From contig JAPLMO010000233.1 of assembly GCA_026386995.1 (NCBI GenBank), forward strand, positions 1-5,636: DNA of 5,636 bases, written 5' to 3'. The notes below the pieces were generated by a model, which was given only the letters and a program-made list of their open reading frames with translations, was not told where the DNA came from and ran no database searches. The translations under genes and the position numbers were made by a program. Every line of letters begins with the position of its first letter. Within the stretch, counting starts at the first letter, position 1. The stretch is from Planctomycetota bacterium. Its GTDB lineage: Bacteria > Planctomycetota > Phycisphaerae > FEN-1346. Shown piece by piece: positions 1 through 4,382 of the stretch.

Positions 1-406
1 CGGCAATGGCGGAGGCCGCGGCGTCCGCCCCCGCCTGAGTCCAGTCGGGCATTCCGCAGCATTGCCGCTCGGCACTGCCGGCGAGCGCCAACAGAGGGCC
101 CTTACTCAGGCTTACGACGGTTGCGATTCGCTCCGGTGAAGGCGCGAACCGGTCTGACCCCGCGCCGGCCCACGCTTCCTCGGCGGCCGAGATGGCGAAC
201 TGCACGGCGCGGTCGGCTGACTCGGTTCCCTTTGGCGGCTGGAACTCCCGGACGGCGGCACCGGTGGCGCCCGGAATTCCTTTAATGGCGGGTAAGAGGG
301 AGACTGCACTACGGCCCTGAAAAACCGCCTCGGCGGCAGCAAGGCCCGCGCGGGGCGGCAAGACCAGGCCAAGGCCGGTAATGACGACCCCCTGCCCTTC
401 AGGCAT
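1..406 (-). CDS. Beta-ketoacyl synthase (FabF/KAS II-like), N-terminal part, cut by left edge
   Basis: I translated this frame directly; 135 codons are open from an ATG at 406-404 to the edge. The N-terminus reads MPEGQGVVITGLGLVLPP, matching the VVITGLGVVSPLG opening of the KAS I/II (thiolase-fold) condensing enzymes. About 65 residues in, ADRAVQFAISAAEEAWAGAG matches the conserved DRF-QYALAAA-EAL-DAG helix, and ERIATVVSLSKGP takes the place of the usual ERIGVVIGTGIGG strand and turn. The catalytic Cys-His-His residues would lie beyond the edge. The start overlaps the last 8 bases of bioB. There is no clear Shine-Dalgarno sequence, so translation is probably coupled to bioB; an in-frame GTG at 415 is an alternative start. 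Condensing enzymes extend acyl chains on acyl carrier protein in the cytoplasm. Its place directly behind bioB suggests, by inference, a role in making the pimeloyl precursor of biotin. The SLSKG turn marks it as a divergent member, not the housekeeping FabF. Confidence 0.85.
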   Translation of the reverse strand, partial: MPEGQGVVITGLGLVLPPRAGLAAAEAVFQGRSAVSLLPAIKGIPGATGAAVREFQPPKGTESADRAVQFAISAAEEAWAGAGSDRFAPSPERIATVVSLSKGPLLALAGSAERQCCGMPDWTQAGADAAASAIA

Positions 407-1433
407 GGCAATCACGGGAGGCCCCTGCCCCGGCGGTGCCTTGGCCGGCCGGGCCGCGGGCCGGCTCCAGGCCGAGATCGCGGAACATGGCGAGGTCTTC
501 CTCGGGCGGCCGGCCCGTCGTCGTCAGGTAATTGCCGATGATGCACGAATCGGCGCCCGCCAGGAACGCCAGGCTCTGAAGGTCCCGGAGGTTCCGGCCG
601 CGCCCTCCGGCCACCTTGATCAGGCGGTCCGGCAGAAGGAGCCGGAACATGGCGATGATGGAGAGAATCTTCAGCGGCTCAAGCGCCGCGGCATCGGCCA
701 GCGGCGTTCCCGGAATCGGGTGGAGGAAATTCAGCGGGACGACGTCGGCATCGAGGTCGCGGACGGCCATCGCGAGGTCCACGCGGTCCTCATCCGTCTC
801 GCCCATTCCGAAGAGGCCGCCGCAGCAGAGTTCCAGCCCGGCGTCGCGCACTGCGCGGGCCGACCTTACGCGGTCCTCGTACGTATGTGTCGAGCAGACC
901 TTCGGGAAATAGCGGGCGGAGGTCTCCAGGTTGTGGTTGTAGCGCACGAAGCCGGCATCGACGAGCCGCCGGGCGGCCTCCGGCGTAATCGCCCCGAGAC
1001 TGGCGCACATCTTTAGGCCCGTGCGGCGGCCGATCTCGCGCCCGGCCGCCAGGACCGCGTCGAATTCTTCCGGCGAGAGGTGGCCCCCGCTGGAGACCAG
1101 GCAGAAGTTTCTCGCGCCAGCCTCGGCCGCTTCATGGGCGACGCGCAGGAGTTCCTCGGCCGCCATGAGCGGATGCGGCTGGATGCCGGTGTTCCAGTGG
1201 GCGCTCTGGGCGCACCAGCGGCAATCCTCGCCGCAGCGCCCGAGTTTGACGGCGACGATGCTGCACAGGTACACCGAGCGTCCGCGCAGTTGGCGGCAGA
1301 GGCGATCTGCGGCGCGGAGCAACGGCCACGGGTCCCGCTCGGCCTCGGCCAGGAGGGCCAGGGCGTCCTGCCGGCCGATCGCATGGCCGGCCTCGATGCG
1401 GCGTACGCATGACTCCACGCAGGTCGTACTCAC
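399..1433 (-). CDS. bioB: Biotin synthase BioB
   Basis: This 344-residue radical SAM enzyme converts dethiobiotin to biotin by inserting sulfur, the last step of biotin synthesis, in the cytoplasm. The SAM-binding 4Fe-4S motif CGEDCRWC is at residues 67-74 (Cys67, Cys71, Cys74). By comparison with E. coli BioB, the 2Fe-2S ligands are Cys111 (NFCLVSSGG), Cys143 (KMCASLGAI), Cys203 (ELCCGGLFGMGET) and Arg278 (VAGGRGR), with spacings close to the E. coli ones. The signatures YNHNLETS (165-172) and VPLNFLHPIPGTPL (232-245) are also characteristic. The start is GTG at 1433: an in-frame stop lies five codons upstream, and GGGAG (1442-1438) sits 4 bases before it. The last roughly 18 residues are a low-complexity Gly/Ala/Arg tail that overlaps the start of the next gene. 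All active-site residues I can place are present, so the enzyme should be functional. Confidence 0.97.
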   Translation of the reverse strand: MSTTCVESCVRRIEAGHAIGRQDALALLAEAERDPWPLLRAADRLCRQLRGRSVYLCSIVAVKLGRCGEDCRWCAQSAHWNTGIQPHPLMAAEELLRVAHEAAEAGARNFCLVSSGGHLSPEEFDAVLAAGREIGRRTGLKMCASLGAITPEAARRLVDAGFVRYNHNLETSARYFPKVCSTHTYEDRVRSARAVRDAGLELCCGGLFGMGETDEDRVDLAMAVRDLDADVVPLNFLHPIPGTPLADAAALEPLKILSIIAMFRLLLPDRLIKVAGGRGRNLRDLQSLAFLAGADSCIIGNYLTTTGRPPEEDLAMFRDLGLEPARGPAGQGTAGAGASRDCHA

Positions 1434-1437
1434 GTCG

Positions 1438-1442
1438 CTCCC
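1438..1442 (-). promoter_or_regulatory. Ribosome binding site of bioB
   Basis: GGGAG on the minus strand ends 4 bases before the GTG at 1433. The spacing is short but usable. No upstream start is possible because an in-frame TGA lies five codons before the GTG, and no ATG in the bioB frame follows before the conserved region, so this site supports the GTG start. Confidence 0.5.
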
Positions 1443-1482
1443 GGCTCAAAGGGGGGCGCTCGGCCCCGCCCAACAGGCCAAC

Positions 1483-1510
1483 GCGCGGCAGGCCCCGCGG
1501 CCCGCCGCGC
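1483..1510 (-). other. Stable GC-rich hairpin in the bioB leader
   Basis: In minus-strand RNA the left arm GCGCGGCGGGCC and right arm GGCCUGCCGCGC form 12 continuous pairs (11 Watson-Crick and one G-U) around a GCGG tetraloop. Three more pairs, two of them G-U, extend the base. In plus-strand RNA the G-U pair becomes an A-C mismatch, so the structure favours the bioB strand. It lies 50-77 bases upstream of the bioB start. No U-run follows, so it is not a standard intrinsic terminator. It could be an attenuator or mRNA-stabilising element, or simply a product of high GC. No known riboswitch or BirA operator pattern was recognised in this leader. Confidence 0.5.
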
Positions 1511-1562
1511 ATCGGCGATGCTCGTGATGGGTATCTCCTCAGTTACAGGCGCCCGTTGCTGC

Positions 1563-1592
1563 CGCAGGGGCGATGCATGCCTTGCCCCTGCG
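1563..1592. repeat. REP-like 30-base imperfect palindrome
   Basis: The arms CGCAGGGGC (1563-1571) and GCCCCTGCG (1584-1592) are perfect inverted copies. The 12 bases between them nearly complete the palindrome around a central GCATGC, with one T-C mismatch and one G-T pair. Its form resembles the AGGGGC...GCCCCT extragenic palindromes that are dispersed in many bacterial genomes. It lies 58 bases past the stop of the gene ending at 1650. Without a U-run it is a weak candidate for an intrinsic terminator, though it could still mark the end of the upstream transcript. Only one copy is present here, so its repeat status is inference. Confidence 0.5.
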
Positions 1593-1598
1593 TTCTAA

Positions 1599-1625
1599 AG
1601 GCACCCATAACTGGCGGGGATACCT
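1599..1625 (-). terminator. Possible weak terminator hairpin before bioB
   Basis: In minus-strand RNA AGGUAUCC (1625-1618) pairs with GGGUGCCU (1606-1599) in 8 pairs, two of them G-U, with an 11-base loop, followed by UU. It begins about 25 bases after the stop of the upstream gene. The two G-U pairs would be A-C mismatches on the other strand, so it favours the minus strand. The U-tract is too short for a confident call, but the position fits the end of the transcript that carries the tandem small genes. Confidence 0.3.
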
Positions 1626-1649
1626 CGCTTGTTTGAAGTTGCGCCTCGG

Positions 1650-1961
1650 TTACTTTATGCCGCCGGCGAAGTCCTGGGCGAGGTTGCGGCTGCTCGTCAG
1701 GTCCCATCCAGTGCCGGCGCTGGCGCCTGCGACCGATTTAGGCATGTAAAGGTTGGCCCGCCTCGCCACAACGTCGATAACGAGGATGCCTTCGCGCGAA
1801 CTGGACACCGGGCCGCTGACCATAACGTAGTCGCCGGACCGGGATGCGGTGGCGGCCACAGCGGCCGACTCGGCCTTGCCGACGTGGATCACCACCGCTA
1901 CGGCGGCGAGGGTCATGTTGGCACACACCAGGGCGATCAGGATCAGATCTTTGGTCTTCAT
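1650..1961 (-). CDS. Small membrane-anchored protein, tandem copy A
   Basis: This 103-residue protein has no family I recognise by name. Residues 5-27 (DLILIALVCANMTLAAVAV) form one hydrophobic segment, either an uncleaved anchor or a signal peptide, followed by a small-residue linker and a soluble C-terminal part from about residue 43. That part reads like one beta-meander: YVMVSG, then ILVIDVVARRANLYM, then WDLTSSRNLAQDF at the end. The last two blocks match the neighbouring upstream gene (VVLDTEARRMLFYR and WTIDPVAGRDLVRDF), so the two are tandem paralogues. The start is firm: GGAGGT (1973-1968) lies 6 bases before the ATG. The gap from the previous gene is 42 bases with no terminator, so co-transcription is likely. 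The soluble part probably lies outside the cytoplasmic membrane. The function is unknown. Confidence 0.8.
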   Translation of the reverse strand: MKTKDLILIALVCANMTLAAVAVVIHVGKAESAAVAATASRSGDYVMVSGPVSSSREGILVIDVVARRANLYMPKSVAGASAGTGWDLTSSRNLAQDFAGGIK

Positions 1962-1967
1962 GATGTT

Positions 1968-1973
1968 ACCTCC
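1968..1973 (-). promoter_or_regulatory. Strong ribosome binding site for tandem copy A
   Basis: GGAGGT on the minus strand lies 6 bases before the ATG at 1961. It is among the best Shine-Dalgarno matches in the window and fixes the start of a short gene that might otherwise be doubted. Confidence 0.7.
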
Positions 1974-2003
1974 ATCTTTACCGTTCTTGAGGTCGGGGGA
2001 GCC

Positions 2004-2285
2004 TTACGGGGCCTTGTGCTGGAAATCGCGAACCAGGTCGCGCCCTGCCACAGGGTCGATGGTCCACTTGCCCTGCTCGACCCGGTAGAAAAGCATACGC
2101 CGCGCTTCCGTATCCAGGACGACGAAGTTGACGAACTGATCCTGGACATTCGCGGTCACGGCCAGGTACGTCGCATAGACGCCGCCCTGGGCGTAAGCGT
2201 CCTGACGCAGGCCGCTCACTACGACGCCGCCTAGCAAGACGGCGCTGACGACCAGCACCCCGATCACAACAGTCTTCCCGTCCAT
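2004..2285 (-). CDS. Small membrane-anchored protein, tandem copy B
   Basis: This is a 93-residue protein of unknown function. Residues 5-25 (TVVIGVLVVSAVLLGGVVV) form a hydrophobic anchor or signal, followed by an AYAQGG junction that could be a signal peptidase site. The exported part has beta-strand character (YATYLAVTANV, FVNFVVLDTEARRMLFYRVE) and ends WTIDPVAGRDLVRDF. It shares the D-x-x-ARR-x-x-x-Y block and the W-x-x-x(4)-R-x-L-x-x-DF ending with the next gene downstream. The frame could open 15 codons earlier, but that extension would run through a hairpin and lacks a ribosome site. AGGAG (2296-2292) lies 6 bases before the ATG at 2285, which I therefore take as the start. The strand pattern (VVLDTEARRMLFYRV) recalls a single beta-propeller blade; that comparison is only a suggestion. 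Confidence 0.8.
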   Translation of the reverse strand: MDGKTVVIGVLVVSAVLLGGVVVSGLRQDAYAQGGVYATYLAVTANVQDQFVNFVVLDTEARRMLFYRVEQGKWTIDPVAGRDLVRDFQHKAP

Positions 2286-2291
2286 AGCCCT

Positions 2292-2296
2292 CTCCT
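2292..2296 (-). promoter_or_regulatory. Ribosome binding site deciding the start of tandem copy B
   Basis: AGGAG on the minus strand lies 6 bases before the ATG at 2285. It selects this ATG over the in-frame upstream start near 2330, which sits on the stop codon of the preceding gene and would put the hairpin at 2310-2328 inside the coding region. Confidence 0.65.
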
Positions 2297-2309
2297 TTTC
2301 TGGTTGTAC

Positions 2310-2328
2310 GGGCGATTCGCAATCGCCC
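2310..2328 (-). other. Intergenic hairpin between miniprotein gene and tandem copy B
   Basis: The arms GGGCGATT and AATCGCCC form a perfect 8-bp stem with a 3-base GCG loop, starting 2 bases after the stop codon at 2331. No U-run follows on either strand, so it is not a classical terminator. It is placed to protect the 3' end of the upstream message, or to set relative expression of the genes on either side. The next ribosome site starts 13 bases later. Confidence 0.5.
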
Positions 2329-2330
2329 AC

Positions 2331-2540
2331 TCAGTCCCTATGATATCGCTTGCAGGGGATCGCAAGCGCGATCGCGCACATGATGACGGCAACAATGTTG
2401 GAAATTGCGTAGGAGGGGCCCTCAGGCTCCTTGGCCTTGGCCGCGGCAAACGCCGCCAGCGGCAGTGCCGCCAAAAGGCCGATGACGGCCACCGCCACCG
2501 CCAGACGCACGAAGCGAACCCATTTGCCCTGTGCTTCCAC
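2331..2540 (-). CDS. 69-residue membrane miniprotein
   Basis: I place the start at GTG 2540, giving MEAQGKWVRFVRLAVAVAV and 69 residues. Two hydrophobic segments follow: about 10-34 (AVAVAVIGLLAALPLAAFAA) and about 45-62 (AISNIVAVIMCAIALAI). They are separated by a charged linker KAKEPEGPS, and the tail CKRYHRD is basic. The layout suits a hairpin of two membrane helices, or a signal peptide plus one anchor. A longer frame opens at 2630 but would overlap the end of the upstream gene by 70 bases and lacks a comparable ribosome site. AAGGAGG (2553-2547) lies 6 bases before the GTG. With this start the gap to the upstream gene is 20 bases. I recognise no family, and the function is unknown. Confidence 0.7.
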   Translation of the reverse strand: MEAQGKWVRFVRLAVAVAVIGLLAALPLAAFAAAKAKEPEGPSYAISNIVAVIMCAIALAIPCKRYHRD

Positions 2541-2546
2541 CGACCT

Positions 2547-2553
2547 CCTCCTT
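2547..2553 (-). promoter_or_regulatory. Ribosome binding site deciding a GTG start
   Basis: AAGGAGG on the minus strand lies 6 bases before GTG 2540. It is a near-perfect Shine-Dalgarno sequence and is the main reason to shorten the miniprotein by 30 residues relative to the longest open frame. Confidence 0.7.
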
Positions 2554-2560
2554 CCGCCCG

Positions 2561-3070
2561 TCAGAAAAACGCGGAGACGGGCCTTACAATCTCCCGGAAC
2601 ACGGCCGCCGGAACGCTGACAGTATCCCACGCCGTACTTCGCGGCCGACTCGCCTCGGCATACCTGTCTCGATAGACGCCTAGAAGCCCGAAGTATTCGC
2701 CGCGAAACAGGTGCACCACGTCAAAGCCGGCGGCTGCCTCCGGACACGCCAGATGATAGCAGAAGACCAGCAGCCCTGCAAACCCTGAACCGAAAACCCC
2801 TTCCCATCGGGCCAGGCTGCCCAGGTCCTCGCGCGTCGCCCAGTTCTCCAGGTGGCCGCGACGCGACGGCCTGCGCCCCGCGTATTGGCGGCCCTTGACA
2901 TCCGCCAGCAGGTTCGGGCCGGACGAACTGTAGACGACGAAATCGAAACTCTTCAACTGGACGCCGGCAAACAGGGCCTTCTTCGCCTCGTCCACGGCCA
3001 CATACGGCACTCCGGCCGTCCGGAGATAGTCCTCGAAACACGCCTCGTAGATGACCTTCCGGTTGGCCAT
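2561..3070 (-). CDS. HYExAFE family protein with PD-(D/E)XK nuclease-like pattern
   Basis: This 169-residue protein begins MANRKVIYEACFEDYL, a variant of the HYExAFE motif (here I7-Y-E-A-C-F-E13) that names a small family I associate with planctomycetes. Also fitting the family from memory are PYVAVDEAKKAL (22-33), KSFDFVVY (40-47), LLADVKGR (54-61) and HLENWATREDLGSLARWEGVFG (73-94). The order Glu13 in a first helix, Asp43 at the end of a beta strand (FDFVV), then Asp57-x-Lys59 in the next strand, followed by Gly-Arg, is the signature of the PD-(D/E)XK nuclease superfamily, so a metal-dependent DNA or RNA nuclease activity is plausible. That function is inference. No membrane segment or signal peptide is seen, so it should be cytoplasmic. 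It starts 17 bases after the hisS stop, with only a weak ribosome site (AAGAG), which suggests co-translation with hisS. Confidence 0.8.
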   Translation of the reverse strand: MANRKVIYEACFEDYLRTAGVPYVAVDEAKKALFAGVQLKSFDFVVYSSSGPNLLADVKGRQYAGRRPSRRGHLENWATREDLGSLARWEGVFGSGFAGLLVFCYHLACPEAAAGFDVVHLFRGEYFGLLGVYRDRYAEASRPRSTAWDTVSVPAAVFREIVRPVSAFF

Positions 3071-3087
3071 AAAGTCTCTTATGAGGG

Positions 3088-4362
3088 TTAGGTCCCGAGG
3101 CTCTCGAATCTAACCTCTTTACTTTCCCCAGAGCTTGTATCCAAAAGGTATACGTTGGGCCAGTCAACATCCTGTTGGCCAATTGTGACGCGATAGCGGG
3201 CCTTAGAGTCAACAGCGTTCTTGAACTGCCTGTTGGCATTGCTACCCTTGAGGTCAAACTGCACTCGCTTCCCACGCATACGCAATTGCTGGATAACCTG
3301 AAGGACCGGCGACCAATCCCGCGGCTTCCACGTTATAATGTAATACTCAACCGGAGGTTCCGTCTCCGGCCGCAGGCCTCGCTCTTCCAGCAGGAGCCCG
3401 AGCACCACGTCGCCGCAACCGAAACCACACGCGGGCATTGCCTTGCCGCCCAGTTCGCCGAGCAAGCGGTCGTAGCGGCCGCCGCCGAAGATCGCGCGGA
3501 ACTCGCCCTTCAGGTCGTGCACTTCCCACACCGGGCCGGTGTAGTACGCGAGGCCGCGGACGATGCCGATGTCGAAGCGGCACCACTCGGCGATGCCGTA
3601 GGCCTCCAGGAAGCCGAAGAGCCGCCGCAGCGCCTCCACGGCCGCGTGGACCTCCGGCGTCGCGAGTTCCTGCGCGTCAATGTCGCCAAGGCCCTTCCAG
3701 GCCAGGATGCGCGAGAGGCCCTCGCGCTGGGCGGCCTCCAGACCTGCCTCGGCCATCATCACCGAGAGCGTCTCCGGCGGCACCTTGTCGCGCTTATCGA
3801 GAAGCCCAAAGACCACCGGCACGCGGTCCTCGGCGATACCCAGGTGCCGCACGAGCGCACCCAGCAGCCGCCGGTCGTTGATCTTCACCTGCACGTCCTG
3901 GGGCGTCAGGCCCAGGCTCCGCACGAGGTCAACCGCGATAGAGATGCACTCGGCATCGGCAATCTCGCCCTCAACGCCCAGCAGGTCGACGTTCCACTGG
4001 AAGAACTCGCGCAGGCGGCCCTTCTGGGCCCGCTCGTAGCGGAAACAGCGGGAGACGTTGAACCAGCGGATGGGTTCGGGCAGCGACGCCTGCCGCGCAG
4101 CAATCATCCGGGCCAGCGTCGGCGTGAATTCCGGCCGCAGAGCGAGTTTGCGGTCGCTCTTATCCGTAAGCCAGTAAAGTTGCTCGGCGATTTCGGGGCC
4201 GCTCTTCTCGGTGTAGAGTTCGAGCGGCTCCAGTTCCGGCCCGTCAACTTCGACAAACCCTGCGCGGCGGCTTGCCTGGCGCCAATGCTCAATGAGCCAC
4301 TGGCGAAAGGCCATGTCCTCCGGGTAAAAGTCCCGCGTTCCTCTGACCTGCTGAATCTTCAC
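3088..4362 (-). CDS. hisS: Histidyl-tRNA synthetase
   Basis: This 424-residue class II synthetase charges tRNA-His with histidine. The N-terminus KIQQVRGTRDFYPEDM is typical. LRPEFTPTLAR (75-85) follows motif 1, and motif 2 is FRYERAQKGRLREFFQ (107-122). The histidine-specific motif is RGLAYYTGPVWE (269-280), with Arg269 kept but Ala where most enzymes have Asp. GGGRYDRLLGELGG follows at 293-306. Motif 3 reads CGFGCGDVVL (312-321) and lacks the usual Glu-Arg pair. The anticodon-binding domain spans about 338-424. I start it at GTG 4362, where GGAG lies 8 bases upstream; the frame stays open 49 codons further but that stretch is Arg/Pro-rich, unlike HisRS, and overlaps the gene before. The C-terminal domain has far lower GC than the rest. 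The neighbours lie 20 bases before and 17 bases after, so the gene is within an operon. Confidence 0.95.
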   Translation of the reverse strand: MKIQQVRGTRDFYPEDMAFRQWLIEHWRQASRRAGFVEVDGPELEPLELYTEKSGPEIAEQLYWLTDKSDRKLALRPEFTPTLARMIAARQASLPEPIRWFNVSRCFRYERAQKGRLREFFQWNVDLLGVEGEIADAECISIAVDLVRSLGLTPQDVQVKINDRRLLGALVRHLGIAEDRVPVVFGLLDKRDKVPPETLSVMMAEAGLEAAQREGLSRILAWKGLGDIDAQELATPEVHAAVEALRRLFGFLEAYGIAEWCRFDIGIVRGLAYYTGPVWEVHDLKGEFRAIFGGGRYDRLLGELGGKAMPACGFGCGDVVLGLLLEERGLRPETEPPVEYYIITWKPRDWSPVLQVIQQLRMRGKRVQFDLKGSNANRQFKNAVDSKARYRVTIGQQDVDWPNVYLLDTSSGESKEVRFESLGT

Positions 4363-4370
4363 GCTGCTTT

Positions 4371-4374
4371 CTCC
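4371..4374 (-). promoter_or_regulatory. Ribosome binding site deciding the hisS start
   Basis: GGAG on the minus strand lies 8 bases before GTG 4362, inside the 20-base gap after the preceding stop codon. It fits the KIQQVRGTRD start expected of HisRS and argues against the 49-codon N-terminal extension. Confidence 0.6.
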
Positions 4375-4382
4375 AACTGGCG

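Noticed and set aside
112..411. A 99-codon minus-strand frame with a TTG start
   Set aside because: It overlaps the ketoacyl synthase in another frame and gives a Pro/Arg/Ser-rich product; the frame starting at 406 has conserved condensing-enzyme sequence.
381..1016. A 211-codon open frame on the plus strand
   Set aside because: It is antisense to bioB and the start of the ketoacyl synthase gene; its product is Arg/Ala/Gly-rich with no family features.
1434..1649. A BirA-type biotin operator or known riboswitch upstream of bioB
   Set aside because: I found no TTGTAAAC-like dyad and no conserved riboswitch core; the structures present are described as plain hairpins.
1629..2234. A 201-codon open frame on the plus strand covering the tandem small genes
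   Set aside because: The minus-strand genes have excellent ribosome sites, membrane anchors and mutual similarity; the plus-strand frame has none of these and spans both of them and their gap.
2348..2368. Inverted repeat CGCTTGC ... GCAAGCG
   Set aside because: It lies inside the coding part of the miniprotein gene, is only 7 bp, and is readily explained by chance in GC-rich sequence.
3137..3167. Possible internal promoter in hisS reading TTGACT, 19 bases, GGATAC on the minus strand
   Set aside because: The spacing is long and the -10 match is weak; the local AT-richness makes such matches likely by chance.
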